Position numbers and translations under genes: made by a program. A DNA stretch of 64,000 nucleotides, taken from the NCBI GenBank assembly GCA_046154185.1, contig JBJXGE010000003.1, positions 28,133 through 92,132 on the forward strand, in the 5' to 3' direction. Numbering within the stretch: position 1 is the stretch's first letter; every line of letters begins with the position of its first letter. The notes under the pieces were generated by a model that was not told the DNA's origin, ran no database searches, and saw nothing but the letters and a program-made list of their open reading frames with translations. This DNA comes from JBJXGE01 sp046154185 (GTDB lineage: Bacteria > Planctomycetota > UBA8108 > UBA1146 > JAJFFE01). Shown piece after piece: positions 17,330 to 27,055 of the stretch.

Positions 17330-18253
17330 TTACTGCTCGGCTTTTTTGCGGAACTCGGGTCCGCACTGCGCTTGGATGTCCGCGAGCAGGCTCGCCATCT
17401 CGTCACTCTTGCCGGCACCCTTTGCCGTCATATAACGCTTGAAGAGATCATCGTAGGCGGTCGCAAGCGCGTCTTTGAGATCGGTGCGGGCTTCCTCGAG
17501 CACTTTGAGGACGCTTTCTGGCGCGCGTTGCGCGACGAGTTCCGCGAGCTTGCTCTCGAGAAAAGTGAGCGCGTCGTAGGGACCGTTATCTTTCTGCTTG
17601 CCATACGCGTCCGTGCGGAATCCCGCCGCCTTTGCCTTCAAGATTTTCAGTTCTTCTCCAGTGAGCTCGCGGGGTGGCGGCTCTTTTTCGGGCAGCGCTT
17701 TCTTCTTGAACTCTTCTCCAGCCTTCGCCGCATCTTCTTTTCGTTCTTGCTCGGCGCGTTTTTTCGCCGCGGCCGACGGGCCCGACGCAATGGGCGTTTC
17801 GGCTTTGTTCAACTCCATGAAGATAAAAATGAATACCCCGATGAGCGCCAAACCACCGAGGCAAATCATCACTATTTGCTTGGGGTCCGTCGGCGCGACT
17901 GGCGGCGGCTTATGGTGATGGTGCGAATGCGCGTGCGCGTGTCCGCCGCCGCCGCCACCATGATGATGATGGCCATGCGCGGCGTGTTGCCGTTTGGTGC
18001 CGCGTGGTCCAGCCGCCGCGCGCCGCGGCGCCGCATCCACGACATGACCGGCCGCTCGATGCTCGATGGCTTCGGCGATGCGCGCGCACGCGTCCTTCTC
18101 GATGTAACCCTCGCGCAAGAGAAACGCGTCGATGCGCTCGGCTGGCTTCGCCGCTTCGCGGTAATACTTGAGCAGCTTGACGCCGTCTTCTTGACTGTAG
18201 AAGCCAAGTTGCACCGCCAAACCTAAGAACACTTCATCGCGTGAGGCTGTCAT
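17330..18253 (-). CDS. His-rich single-pass membrane protein, unknown function
   Basis: A 307-residue protein. The N-terminal about 65 residues form a helical domain (E-V-F-L-G-L-A-V-Q-L-G-F-Y and E-R-I-D-A-F-L-L-R-E-G-Y-I). Next comes a linker with a striking His/Gly run (H-G-H-H-H-H-G-G-G-G-G-G-H-A-H-A-H-S-H-H-H-H), one membrane segment (I-V-M-I-C-L-G-G-L-A-L-I-G-V-F-I-F-I-F), then a charged coiled-coil-like region (A-A-A-K-K-R-A-E-Q-E-R-K-E-D) and a helical C-terminal domain. It has no signal peptide, so the N-terminal domain is probably cytoplasmic. It is divergent from selB. The His run could bind metal; the function is unknown. Confidence 0.7.
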   Translation of the reverse strand: MTASRDEVFLGLAVQLGFYSQEDGVKLLKYYREAAKPAERIDAFLLREGYIEKDACARIAEAIEHRAAGHVVDAAPRRAAAGPRGTKRQHAAHGHHHHGGGGGGHAHAHSHHHHKPPPVAPTDPKQIVMICLGGLALIGVFIFIFMELNKAETPIASGPSAAAKKRAEQERKEDAAKAGEEFKKKALPEKEPPPRELTGEELKILKAKAAGFRTDAYGKQKDNGPYDALTFLESKLAELVAQRAPESVLKVLEEARTDLKDALATAYDDLFKRYMTAKGAGKSDEMASLLADIQAQCGPEFRKKAEQ

Positions 18254-18409
18254 GACCGCAGATCCTAGGGCGCGCCCAGAGCATGGTCAAGCACCGACGC
18301 AAAGAGCCGTCGTTCCGCGGCAAGGAACCTTGAGCTTTGCACTCGCATGGGTTGCAATCGCGACTCGGTTTCAACCGGATCGATTTGCAAAGTGCCCGGA
18401 GGTGACGAG

Positions 18410-20344
18410 GTGACCGCGGATGCCATCTATAATGTCGTGCTCGGCACCGCCGGACACATCGACCACGGCAAGTCTTCGCTCGTTCGACAACTGACTGGCA
18501 TCGATCCTGATCGACTGCCGGAGGAGCAGGCGCGCGGTCTCACCATTGATCTCGGTTTTGCGCCGTTCGTCCTGAGCACCGGCGAGCGCGTCGGGATTAT
18601 CGATGTGCCGGGGCACGAGCGCTTCGTCAAAAACATGGTAGCCGGCGCGACCGGCATCGACATAGTGGCGCTGGTCGTCGCCGCGGATGACTCCGTCATG
18701 CCGCAGACGCGCGAGCATATCGACATCATGACGTTGATCGGTGTGCGGCGCGGAGTGATTGTGATTAACAAGATCGACCTCGTCGAACCGGCGATGGTCG
18801 AGCTCGTCGAAGACGAAATTCGCGAGGCCGTGAAAGGTACTTTTCTCGACGGCGCGCCGGCGTATTACGTGTCGGCAACGACCGGAGCCGGAATACCGGA
18901 GCTGCGCGCCGCGCTCGAAACGCACTTGCGCGGTTTGCCGCCGCGCTCGACCGATGGCATTTTTCGGATGCCGATTCAACGGGTGTTTTCTGCGCACGGT
19001 CACGGCACTGTCGTGACGGGAATTCCGGTCAGTGGTCGCGTCGAGTTGCAGGATCGACTCGAAATTTTGCCGCTCGGTGTGACCGGTCGCGTGCGCGGAC
19101 TGCAAGCGTACAAGCAAACTGTGACGCAAGCGCGCGCCGGGCATTCGACAGCTATCAACTTGAGCGATGTGGATTTTCACGCGGTGCATCGCGGCATGGT
19201 GGCCGCCGTGCCAGGGTATTTCCAAGCGACCACGATGATCGAAGCGCGCGTGCGCGTGCTGGCGCATCTCGATCAGCCGGTGCGGCACCAAACGCCGATT
19301 CGCTTTCACACGGGCACGGCCGAGGCGGCCGGCAAGATTTATTTGCTCGAAGACAAAGTCGTCGAGCCCGGCGCGGAGACCTATGCGCAGTTTCGGCTCA
19401 CGGAGCCGATCGTCGTGGCGCCCGGCGATCGCTATGTGTTTCGACTCGAGTCGCCGATGATCACGCTCGGCGGTGGCGAGATCCTCGATCGCTCGGCGTG
19501 GCGGCTCAAAACCGGGAAGGCGTACGTCGTCGAGCAACTGCGTCGCAAGGAGCAGGCGCTCGGCTCCGATTTGGAGTTCCTCGCGTCGCTCGTGGCCGAG
19601 ACACCGCTCAAGATGATCGACGGCGCCGAGCTCGCGCGGCGCGCCGGCATGGCGGAAACCGAGGCGGCGAAGCATCTCGCGACCCTCGCGGAGCGCGGCG
19701 ACCTGGTGCCCGTCAAGGGTGTGCAGCAATACTTGTCGCGCACAGGGCTCGAGCTCGCCGGAAAGCGCATCGAAGGTGCGCTCGACGAGTGCTATCGCAA
19801 ATCGCCGTATCGTATTCACGTGCCGAAAGTCGAAGTGCTCGATGCTTGCCGACTCGACGCGGAATTTTGCGAGCATTGCCTCGCGAACCTAGCGAGCCGC
19901 GGCGTCGTGCGACTCGAACGCGGCGGTCGGTTGTCATTGCCCGGTCGCGCGCTCAAGTTGAGTGGGGCGGAGCAAGAGGTCTACGATCTCATCGAGTCGA
20001 CGTTTCGCAAGGACCTCCTCAATCCGCCGCGCCTCGACGAACTTGCTCAGCGCTCCGGTAAGCCGCTCAAGCTGCTCGAGAAGATGCAAGCGCTGCTCGT
20101 CGATCAAGAGCTGCTCGTGCGCCTCGCGCCCGATGTCGTGTTGTTGAGCGACGCGATCGACGGCGCCGCCGAAACGCTGAGAAAGTTGTTTCGCGATGAA
20201 GGCGCCTTCACCGCATCGCGCGCCAAAGACGTCCTCGGCACCTCGCGCAAGTTCGCGATTCCACTCCTTGAATACTTCGACCGCCTGAAGATTACTCGCC
20301 GCCTCGGCGACACCCGCGAACTCGGCAGCGCGGGGGGTGGGTAG
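18410..20344 (+). CDS. selB: Selenocysteine-specific translation elongation factor SelB
   Basis: A 644-residue GTPase that delivers Sec-tRNA to UGA codons marked by a SECIS hairpin. The G domain has G-H-I-D-H-G-K-S (about residues 15-22), D-V-P-G-H-E-R-F-V-K-N-M and N-K-I-D; EF-Tu-like domains 2 and 3 follow (including H-G-H-G-T-V-V-T-G), then the SelB-specific C-terminal winged-helix repeats (about 400-640). Length and layout fit a full SelB. GTG 18410 is chosen because GGAGGTGACGAG lies just before it and the protein then begins at the normal distance from the G-1 motif. No selA, selC or selD is visible in this window. Confidence 0.95.
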   Translation: MTADAIYNVVLGTAGHIDHGKSSLVRQLTGIDPDRLPEEQARGLTIDLGFAPFVLSTGERVGIIDVPGHERFVKNMVAGATGIDIVALVVAADDSVMPQTREHIDIMTLIGVRRGVIVINKIDLVEPAMVELVEDEIREAVKGTFLDGAPAYYVSATTGAGIPELRAALETHLRGLPPRSTDGIFRMPIQRVFSAHGHGTVVTGIPVSGRVELQDRLEILPLGVTGRVRGLQAYKQTVTQARAGHSTAINLSDVDFHAVHRGMVAAVPGYFQATTMIEARVRVLAHLDQPVRHQTPIRFHTGTAEAAGKIYLLEDKVVEPGAETYAQFRLTEPIVVAPGDRYVFRLESPMITLGGGEILDRSAWRLKTGKAYVVEQLRRKEQALGSDLEFLASLVAETPLKMIDGAELARRAGMAETEAAKHLATLAERGDLVPVKGVQQYLSRTGLELAGKRIEGALDECYRKSPYRIHVPKVEVLDACRLDAEFCEHCLANLASRGVVRLERGGRLSLPGRALKLSGAEQEVYDLIESTFRKDLLNPPRLDELAQRSGKPLKLLEKMQALLVDQELLVRLAPDVVLLSDAIDGAAETLRKLFRDEGAFTASRAKDVLGTSRKFAIPLLEYFDRLKITRRLGDTRELGSAGGG

Positions 20345-20506
20345 CCCGACCTAATTGTTCGATGACGATGCGGGCTCGTAGTCGCGCTCCGAACTCTATG
20401 GGACTATTGCGCTTGACCAACTCGAAAGAATCCGGACAACGATTCGAGGCGCTTGCGCGTGATGTATGTGAGCGGAGTGTTTCTCGTCGCGTCTAGGAGA
20501 CGTTGA

Positions 20507-21052
20507 GTGGCTTGCGCAGACAGCAACAGAGATGAGAGCGATCGCCGCGCCGTCGCGGCGGCGCTCGATCACTGGCCGCGACTGCACGGTTTCGCCGCCG
20601 CGATTACCAAGGACTCGACGCGTGCGGATGATCTCTGTCAGACCGCCTACTTGCGGCTACTCGAACGCGCGAACACGATCGATTTCGACCGCCCGGTGCT
20701 GCCGCTGCTACTAACCATCGTGCAGCGCGAAGCGGCGAGCGAGGCGCGGCGCGCGCGACCGCAGCCGCTCCCGGCTGACGACGGCGAGCGCGGGACGGCG
20801 CTTGTTGCCGACAGCGGCGGCGAACCGTCCGAGTTGGCGGAGATCGCCGAGCGCCGAGTCGACATCCGCACGGCGCTCGAGACGCTGCCCGACAGTTGGC
20901 GAGCCGCGCTCTATCTCAAGGATGGGCTCGGCTGTTCCTATCGCGAGATCGGCGAAGTCATCGACGCGAGCTCCGACACTGTGAGGACCATGCTGCATCG
21001 CGCGCGTCGGCGCCTGCGAGCTCTTTGGACGGAGAGGACGGCGAGACAGTGA
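20507..21052 (+). CDS. ECF RNA polymerase sigma factor
   Basis: A 181-residue sigma-70 family protein from GTG 20507, with TAGGAGA upstream. Region 2 is visible as T-R-A-D-D-L-C-Q-T-A-Y-L-R-L-L-E-R. After a linker, region 4 reads L-P-D-S-W-R-A-A-L-Y-L-K-D-G-L-G-C-S-Y-R-E-I-G-E-V-I, then the recognition helix S-S-D-T-V-R-T-M-L-H-R-A-R-R-R-L. Its stop overlaps the start of the anti-sigma gene, so the pair is co-translated and the sigma factor is presumably held by it. Confidence 0.93.
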   Translation: MACADSNRDESDRRAVAAALDHWPRLHGFAAAITKDSTRADDLCQTAYLRLLERANTIDFDRPVLPLLLTIVQREAASEARRARPQPLPADDGERGTALVADSGGEPSELAEIAERRVDIRTALETLPDSWRAALYLKDGLGCSYREIGEVIDASSDTVRTMLHRARRRLRALWTERTARQ

Positions 21053-22176
21053 TGATCTGCGAGACCGTTGCCGAGCGACTGAGCGCGTATTTGGACCGCG
21101 AGCTCGATGCGCGCGAGCGCCTCGAACTCGATAGGCACCTCGACACCTGCGACGTTTGCCGGGCGGAGCACGAGGCCTTAGTTGCGCTGCGACATGCGAC
21201 CGAGCAGCACTTTGCGCGACTCATCTCGTCGGCGTCGCGCGTCAGCGAGCCGGTTGCAACTCGTTGGTGTGAGCGGCGCGCGCGGAGCCCACGGCGCGCG
21301 CTCCGGTTCTTGAGCGGAATCGGCGCCGTCGCCGCCGCTGCCGCGATCGTCGTCATCACGCTCTACCCCGACTCACGGCTCGAGGGCAGCCCAGCGGAGC
21401 TGCTGCGCCGGGCAAGCGCGCGCTATCTCGCGCTCGCCGACGCGGAAGTGCGCCTCGTCGCCGAATCCGAAGCCCTGGAGGTATTGGGGAAATTGTTGGA
21501 GCGGAAACCGGCGAGCGAAGTCGGCGAGACCTCACCGGCCAGAGCCGGGGGTGACGACACGCCGAAAGCATTTCGAGTCATTCTCGGTGCGCCCAATCGT
21601 TTCTTGATCGAGCCGCTGGTCACGGGAGGCGTCGCGCTTCGCAGCGCCGATCTTTCGGGTTTTGATGGCCAAACGCTTTGGGAGTATCAACCGCAGCAGA
21701 ATACCGTCGTCGTGCGCGGCGGTACCGAGCTACAAGCCGGCGGCTCGTTTGATCTCGGCTCCGCGGATTTCTTCGAGTTCCTCTCGTGGGGTTTCGTGCG
21801 CGAGATCAACAGTGCCGGCGACGATCTCGAAGTGATCGATGTCACGGGACCCTACGACCTGCGCGTCGGACGCCGCGTGTTTGAACTCGATCTTCGGCGC
21901 GGCGCCGCCGAGCGCGCGGCGGCGCCCGGTGCAGCGCCCGGCTGGCTCGCGATGCGGGTGCGAGTGTTTGTCGATCCGCGCGCGGACTTGATCGAGAAAG
22001 CCGTCTTCGACGTCAACTTCGGCGGACTGAGTCTCGTGACGCTGCGCGCAGAACTGGTGTCGCTCGATTCAGGACTCGATCCGGCGGTATTCGATTTTCG
22101 GAGCCACGTGGGATCCGGAGTGCGAGTGGTGAGAGCCGACGACAAATCGGGCGCTCCGGCGCCCAAGCGCGAGTAA
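21052..22176 (+). CDS. Zinc-finger anti-sigma factor fused to a LolA-like domain
   Basis: A 374-residue protein. The zf-HC2 domain is at the N-terminus (D-R-H-L-D-T-C-D-V-C pattern: H-x3-C-x2-C). A membrane segment follows near 85-105 (F-L-S-G-I-G-A-V-A-A-A-A-A-I-V-V-I). An extracytoplasmic domain of about 250 residues then has LolA/DUF2092-like features (F-R-V-I-L-G-A-P-N-R-F-L-I-E, G-F-D-G-Q-T-L-W-E-Y, P-R-A-D-L-I-E-K-A-V-F-D). LolA folds bind lipid moieties, so this factor could sense lipoproteins or other envelope ligands; that is inference. ATG 21052 overlaps the sigma stop (TGATG); GTG 21049 is an equally possible start. Confidence 0.83.
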   Translation: MICETVAERLSAYLDRELDARERLELDRHLDTCDVCRAEHEALVALRHATEQHFARLISSASRVSEPVATRWCERRARSPRRALRFLSGIGAVAAAAAIVVITLYPDSRLEGSPAELLRRASARYLALADAEVRLVAESEALEVLGKLLERKPASEVGETSPARAGGDDTPKAFRVILGAPNRFLIEPLVTGGVALRSADLSGFDGQTLWEYQPQQNTVVVRGGTELQAGGSFDLGSADFFEFLSWGFVREINSAGDDLEVIDVTGPYDLRVGRRVFELDLRRGAAERAAAPGAAPGWLAMRVRVFVDPRADLIEKAVFDVNFGGLSLVTLRAELVSLDSGLDPAVFDFRSHVGSGVRVVRADDKSGAPAPKRE

Positions 22177-22202
22177 TACGGAAGGCTGACGAGGAGCAAT
22201 CG

Positions 22203-23240
22203 ATGAGAACGCGGCGCATCAAGGTCTACATGTGGGGAATCACGGGGACATTTCTTGTCAGCCTGTTGACGGCGCGAACCGCCGGCGGGGACGAGTTCGC
22301 TCGTCTCGGGTCGGCGGAGCTCACGCAGATTCCGGTGGAGTTGCCGGTCGCAGGCGGTGTGCTCCACGGTGTCATCGATATGCCGAGCGGCAAGGGTCCA
22401 TTCCCAATGGCGATCATCATCGCCGGCTCAGGCCCAACCGATCGCGACGGGAACCAGCCGAATCTCACGAACGACTGCCTCAAGCTGCTGGGGAGCGGCT
22501 TGGCGAAAAAGGGCATCGCGAGTCTCCGCTACGACAAGCGCGGCGTCGGCCTCAGCGCGGCGGCGGCGACTGCCGAGGAAGCCCTGCGCTTCGAGACGCT
22601 GGTCGCCGATGCTGCCGGCTGGCTGACGCTGTTGCGACAAGACCGCCGCTTCACACGCATCGCAGTCATCGGTCACAGCGAGGGATCGCTCATCGGCATG
22701 ATGGCGGCAAGAGAGGCGCGGGCGCAGGCGTTTGTGTCGCTCGCCGGAGCGGGGCGTGGCGCGTCGGCGATTCTGCGCGAACAGCTCGAGCGCAATCTTG
22801 CGGGAGTTCCCGAGCTGCGCGCCGAGAGCGCGCGCATACTCGATGAACTCTGTGCGCGCCGGCGCGTCGCCAACGTGCCGCCGGAACTCGCCGCCGTGTT
22901 TCGGCCGAGTGTGCAGCCGTACTTGATCTCGTGGTTTCATTACGAGCCGACCGCCGAGCTTGCCAAACTGTCGACGCCGGTACTCATCGTGCAAGGGACA
23001 ACCGATGCACAGGTGACCATTGACGACGCCGCACGCCTCGCCGCCGCTCGCAAGGGATCGCAACAGTTGGTGCTCGCGAACATGAACCACGTGTTGAAGC
23101 GCGCCGTCACACCGGCGGAACAGAACGACTCCTACTCGAACCCGCGGCTTCCGGTCGACCCGCGACTCGTCGATGGGCTCGCGACCTTTCTGCTAAAGCA
23201 CCTCGACGGCGGCCGCCGCGGCGTCGCACGCGCGGAATAG
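22203..23240 (+). CDS. Exported alpha/beta hydrolase
   Basis: A 345-residue protein with an N-terminal signal-like segment (W-G-I-T-G-T-F-L-V-S-L-L-T-A) and an alpha/beta-hydrolase domain. The oxyanion/H-G-like region is I-I-I-A-G-S-G-P-T-D-R-D-G, the nucleophile elbow is G-H-S-E-G-S, the acid is probably Asp in G-T-T-D-A-Q-V and the base His is in N-M-N-H-V-L-K. It begins 26 bp after the anti-sigma gene, with a GAGGAG site upstream, and probably belongs to the same operon; it may be a target or an accessory of that envelope response. The substrate (ester or peptide) cannot be told. Confidence 0.85.
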   Translation: MRTRRIKVYMWGITGTFLVSLLTARTAGGDEFARLGSAELTQIPVELPVAGGVLHGVIDMPSGKGPFPMAIIIAGSGPTDRDGNQPNLTNDCLKLLGSGLAKKGIASLRYDKRGVGLSAAAATAEEALRFETLVADAAGWLTLLRQDRRFTRIAVIGHSEGSLIGMMAAREARAQAFVSLAGAGRGASAILREQLERNLAGVPELRAESARILDELCARRRVANVPPELAAVFRPSVQPYLISWFHYEPTAELAKLSTPVLIVQGTTDAQVTIDDAARLAAARKGSQQLVLANMNHVLKRAVTPAEQNDSYSNPRLPVDPRLVDGLATFLLKHLDGGRRGVARAE

Positions 23241-23352
23241 CAGCACTCGGGAAGTGGCGCGATCGCAGCGATTTCGTTCCATTTGCGATTCGCGCGAACG
23301 CGCGCCACTGCGTGCTCGATCGGAGACAACACACACCTCGGCCATTGGGGAG

Positions 23353-26300
23353 TTAAGGGGCCGGAGCTCCCGCTCCGTTGCGCTTCCACTTCCACTCCTC
23401 GACCGCGCAGAACACGCACGGCACGATGAACAGGGTGATCAGGCTCACGGCCATCCCACCGACCGACGGGATCGCCATCGGCTGCATCACATCCGATCCG
23501 CGGCCAGTGGCCCAGAAGATGGGCATGAGACCGAAGACCGTGGTCGCGCTGGTCATGAGGCAGGGACGAATGCGTTTCAGACCCGCGTCGATAGTTGCCG
23601 CGCGGATCTCGGCGATGGATGCAAAGCGCCGATCCTTAAACGTTCCTTCCAAGTAGGTGGCGATGACGACACCGTCGTCGTCGACGACGCCGAAGAGAAC
23701 CAGGAAGCCGACCCACACAGCGACCGAGAGGTTCGCGCCCCACAATGCGAGCAAGACGAATCCGCCCGACGCCGAGACCAGCACGCCGAAGAAGATCACG
23801 GGGGCGATCCACCAGCGCGTGAAGCCCAGATAGAGCATCACGAACATGATGGAGAGCGTGATCGGTACGAGAATCCGCATCCGCGCCGTCGCCCGGACCT
23901 GGTTCTCGAACTGACCCGACCACTCCCAGTAGTAGCCCGCGGGGAGCTTCAGGCGTCCGTCCTCCACCGCCTGCTGGAGCAACGCTTCGGCGTCGTTGAC
24001 GACCGATACCTCGTCACGGTCGCGGGTGTTCATGGTGACGTAGCCGACCAAAAGGCCGCGCTCGCCCTTGATCTCCTGGGGTCCCAAGACGGTGGTGATG
24101 GTGGCGAGCTGGGCGAGGGGCACTTGCGCACTCGTAGAGGTCGGCACGCTGATCCGCTGAATGGCTTCGGTGTCCTCGCGGAAATCGCGGGCAAGACGGA
24201 TGCGGATCGGATAGCGCTCCCGACCCTCGACCGACTCCATCAGGTTCATGCCGCCGAGCGCCATCTCGATGACATTTTGCACGTCGCGGATGTTGACGCC
24301 GTAGCGGCCGATGCGGTCGCGGTCGATGTCGATCTGGATGTAAGGTTTGCCGACGATGCGGTCGGCGACGATGTCCGTCGCGCCAGGCACCTCGCGCAGG
24401 AGTTGCTCGATCTGGAGGCCGATGCGCTCGATTTCGCGCAGGTCGGAGCCGAAGATCTTGACTCCCATCATCGCGCGGAAACCGGTCTGGAGCATGACCA
24501 GCCTCGTCTGGATGGGCTGCAAGAAGGTCGGCAGCACTCCGGGGATGGCGGTTTTCTCCTGGAGCTCCGCGAGGATCTCGCCCTTGGTGATGCGACGTTC
24601 CTCGGACCAGACCCAGGAGAGCGGCGTGCGGAGGAAGACGGGCCAGTCGGAGAAGAAGCGCTCGACCCTCGTTGTGCGCCATTCGTTTTCGGGCTTCAAG
24701 ATGACGATGCTCTCCATCATTCCGATGGGTGCCGGGTCGAGAGCCGACTCGGCACGGCCGATCTTGCCCACGACCGACTCGACCTCGGGAACACTGGCGA
24801 TGGCGAGATCCTGAGTGCTGTTCACCTGAATCGCCTGCGAGAGCGAGCCCTGCGGCAAGAGCGAGGGCATGTAGAGGAACGAGCCTTCGTCCAGCGGAGG
24901 CATGAACTCGCGGCCGATGCCGGGCAGGATGCGTCCTTCGCGGACGACGGTCGTGCCGGACGCGATCTCGGTGTCGCGCTCCTTCGGATCGGGTCGACGC
25001 CACGCGATGCGGAAGCGTTCATCGCCGTCTTTCTCACGCAAGCGTTCCCAGCGGAGTTGGTCGAACTCGACGAGTGGACGCTTGACGTCTTCGTCCGGCC
25101 GGGCGTGCATGAGGCGCTTCAGTTCGGCCGATGCTGGTGCGTGAGCAAAGAGGTTGATAGTGGCCTCGATCGGATACAGGGTCTTGCCCACACCGAGCCA
25201 GACGCTCAGGCCGATGAAGAGGATTGTCACGGGAGCAATCAGGAAGGCCTTCTTGTGCCCCAAGATCCACGAGAGCGTTGGGACGTAGGCTCTTGCGACC
25301 AGACGCGAAACGCGATTCTCTTCGAGTGGCAGGAAGCGTTCGCGAGTCATCCGGACGACACACAGCGCGACTCCCACACCGACGGCCGCTGAGATCAGCC
25401 AGCCCTCGTCATGTCCTTTGGCGAGGCCCCACATGAAGGCTGCATGGGTCGCGAGCATGGCGAGGACGCCGATGCCGATCGCCATTAAGGCCGTTACTTG
25501 CGCGCGCCACTTCACGGGCCGGAACAGCAAGTAGCACAAAAACGGGACCACGGTGATCGCGAGGACCACCGAGGAGCCGATGGCGAACGTCTTCGTGAAC
25601 GCCAGCGGCTGGAACATCTTCCCTTCCTGGTCGGTGAGGAAGAAGACCGGGATGAAAGACACGATCGTGTTCGAGACGGCGGTGATGATGGCACCCCCGA
25701 CCTCGGTCGCGCCTTCGTAGACGATTCCGAAGTGGCCCTTCTCTCGCTTCTCCTGCTCGGTGGCCGAGGCGATGCGGCGGTAGATATTCTCCGACATGAT
25801 GATGCCCATGTCGGCCACGTCGCCGATCGCGATGGCCAGGCCCGCCAGTGACATGATGTTGCTGTCGACGCCGAACTGGTGCATCAAGATGAAGGTGAGG
25901 GCCACGGTCAGCGGAAGCGTGGCGAGAACTGTCACCGTCGTGCGCAGATGCAACAGGAAGAACAGGATCACGAGGCTCGCAAGCAGCGCCTCCTCGCCCA
26001 GGGCTTCCTTCAGCGTGTCGATCGTCTCGTCGACGATGGTCGTACGGTCGTAGAAGGGGACGATTCGGACCCGCGACTCGCGACCGTCGGCGAGGGTCTT
26101 GCTCGGCAGGCCGAGCTCGAGCTGCGTGATCTTGCTCTTGACCCGCTCCATCACCGCGCGCGGGTTCTCGCCGTAGCGCATGAGCACCACGCCGCCGACG
26201 GCCTCAACGCCGGCCTTGTCCAGAGCACCGCGCCGGAAGTCAGGGCCCAGTTGCACCGTCGCGACGTTGCGCAACGTGAGCGGCGTGCCACCCTGCTCGC

Positions 26301-27039
26301 GGATCACGACGCGCTCGAGGTCTTCGAGCGTCTTGATGAACCCGACGCCGCGGATGAAGAACTCGACACCGTTGTTTTCGACGACCTTGGCCCCGACGTC
26401 GATGTTGCTCTTGCTCACGGCCTCGTACACGTCCATGAGCGTGACGCGATGTGCGCGAAGCCTGTCGGGATGGATGTCGATCTGATACTGCTTGACGAAG
26501 CCGCCGATGCTAGCCACCTCGCTCACGCCCTCGACGGAATTAAGCTGGTAGCGCACGTACCAGTCCTGGATCGAGCGCAGCTCGGCGAGGTCGAAGCCCT
26601 CACCCTCCACCGTGTACCAGTAGATCTGGCCTAGCGCGGTCGCATCTGGCCCGAGCACCGGCATGACGCCCATCGGGAGTCGCTGCTGGGCGACGTTCAT
26701 CCGCTCCAGGACCCGCGAGCGGGCCCAGTAGTAGTCGACGTCGTCCTTGAAGATGACGAAAACCATCGAGAAGCCGAAGCCCGACATCGAGCGGATGGCC
26801 TTCACGCCAGGCGTGCCCGTCAGGCTCGTCGTGAGCGGGAATGTGACCTGGTCGTCGACGTCCTGCGGACTGCGTCCAGGCCAGTCGGCGTAGACGATGA
26901 CCTGCTTTTCACCGATGTCGGGGATTGCATCCACCGGCGAGCGCACGATGGCGAAGTAGCCTCCCCCGCACAGCCCGGCCACGATGAGCGCCATCAAGAA
27001 GGGGTTCTTGAGGCACCAGCGGATGACGGCGTTGACCAT
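23353..27039 (-). CDS. cusA: RND metal efflux pump inner-membrane protein, CusA/CzcA family
   Basis: A 1228-residue heavy-metal RND transporter. It begins at ATG 27039 with GAGGG upstream: M-V-N-A-V-I-R-W-C-L-K-N-P-F-L, first membrane helix, periplasmic domain (S-P-V-D-A-I-P-D-I-G-E-K-Q-V-I-V-Y), helix bundles with G-D-V-A-D-M-G-I-I-M-S-E-N, and the second half D-G-V-V-I-A-T-Y. It is about 180 residues longer than E. coli CusA, with an extra charged segment between about residues 650 and 780. The CusA type is likely but Cu/Ag specificity is not proven. It is the third gene of the operon, 16 bp after the adaptor gene. Confidence 0.9.
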   Translation of the reverse strand: MVNAVIRWCLKNPFLMALIVAGLCGGGYFAIVRSPVDAIPDIGEKQVIVYADWPGRSPQDVDDQVTFPLTTSLTGTPGVKAIRSMSGFGFSMVFVIFKDDVDYYWARSRVLERMNVAQQRLPMGVMPVLGPDATALGQIYWYTVEGEGFDLAELRSIQDWYVRYQLNSVEGVSEVASIGGFVKQYQIDIHPDRLRAHRVTLMDVYEAVSKSNIDVGAKVVENNGVEFFIRGVGFIKTLEDLERVVIREQGGTPLTLRNVATVQLGPDFRRGALDKAGVEAVGGVVLMRYGENPRAVMERVKSKITQLELGLPSKTLADGRESRVRIVPFYDRTTIVDETIDTLKEALGEEALLASLVILFFLLHLRTTVTVLATLPLTVALTFILMHQFGVDSNIMSLAGLAIAIGDVADMGIIMSENIYRRIASATEQEKREKGHFGIVYEGATEVGGAIITAVSNTIVSFIPVFFLTDQEGKMFQPLAFTKTFAIGSSVVLAITVVPFLCYLLFRPVKWRAQVTALMAIGIGVLAMLATHAAFMWGLAKGHDEGWLISAAVGVGVALCVVRMTRERFLPLEENRVSRLVARAYVPTLSWILGHKKAFLIAPVTILFIGLSVWLGVGKTLYPIEATINLFAHAPASAELKRLMHARPDEDVKRPLVEFDQLRWERLREKDGDERFRIAWRRPDPKERDTEIASGTTVVREGRILPGIGREFMPPLDEGSFLYMPSLLPQGSLSQAIQVNSTQDLAIASVPEVESVVGKIGRAESALDPAPIGMMESIVILKPENEWRTTRVERFFSDWPVFLRTPLSWVWSEERRITKGEILAELQEKTAIPGVLPTFLQPIQTRLVMLQTGFRAMMGVKIFGSDLREIERIGLQIEQLLREVPGATDIVADRIVGKPYIQIDIDRDRIGRYGVNIRDVQNVIEMALGGMNLMESVEGRERYPIRIRLARDFREDTEAIQRISVPTSTSAQVPLAQLATITTVLGPQEIKGERGLLVGYVTMNTRDRDEVSVVNDAEALLQQAVEDGRLKLPAGYYWEWSGQFENQVRATARMRILVPITLSIMFVMLYLGFTRWWIAPVIFFGVLVSASGGFVLLALWGANLSVAVWVGFLVLFGVVDDDGVVIATYLEGTFKDRRFASIAEIRAATIDAGLKRIRPCLMTSATTVFGLMPIFWATGRGSDVMQPMAIPSVGGMAVSLITLFIVPCVFCAVEEWKWKRNGAGAPAP

Positions 27040-27055
27040 TGTGAATCCCTCGCCC

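Noticed and set aside
16625..18226. 533-codon plus-strand open frame
   Set aside because: It is antisense to the NRDE and His-rich membrane-protein genes and has no recognisable motif.
23254..25392. 712-codon plus-strand open frame
   Set aside because: It is antisense to the CusA-type gene, with the Asp/Glu/Arg-rich composition expected from an antisense frame of GC-rich DNA.
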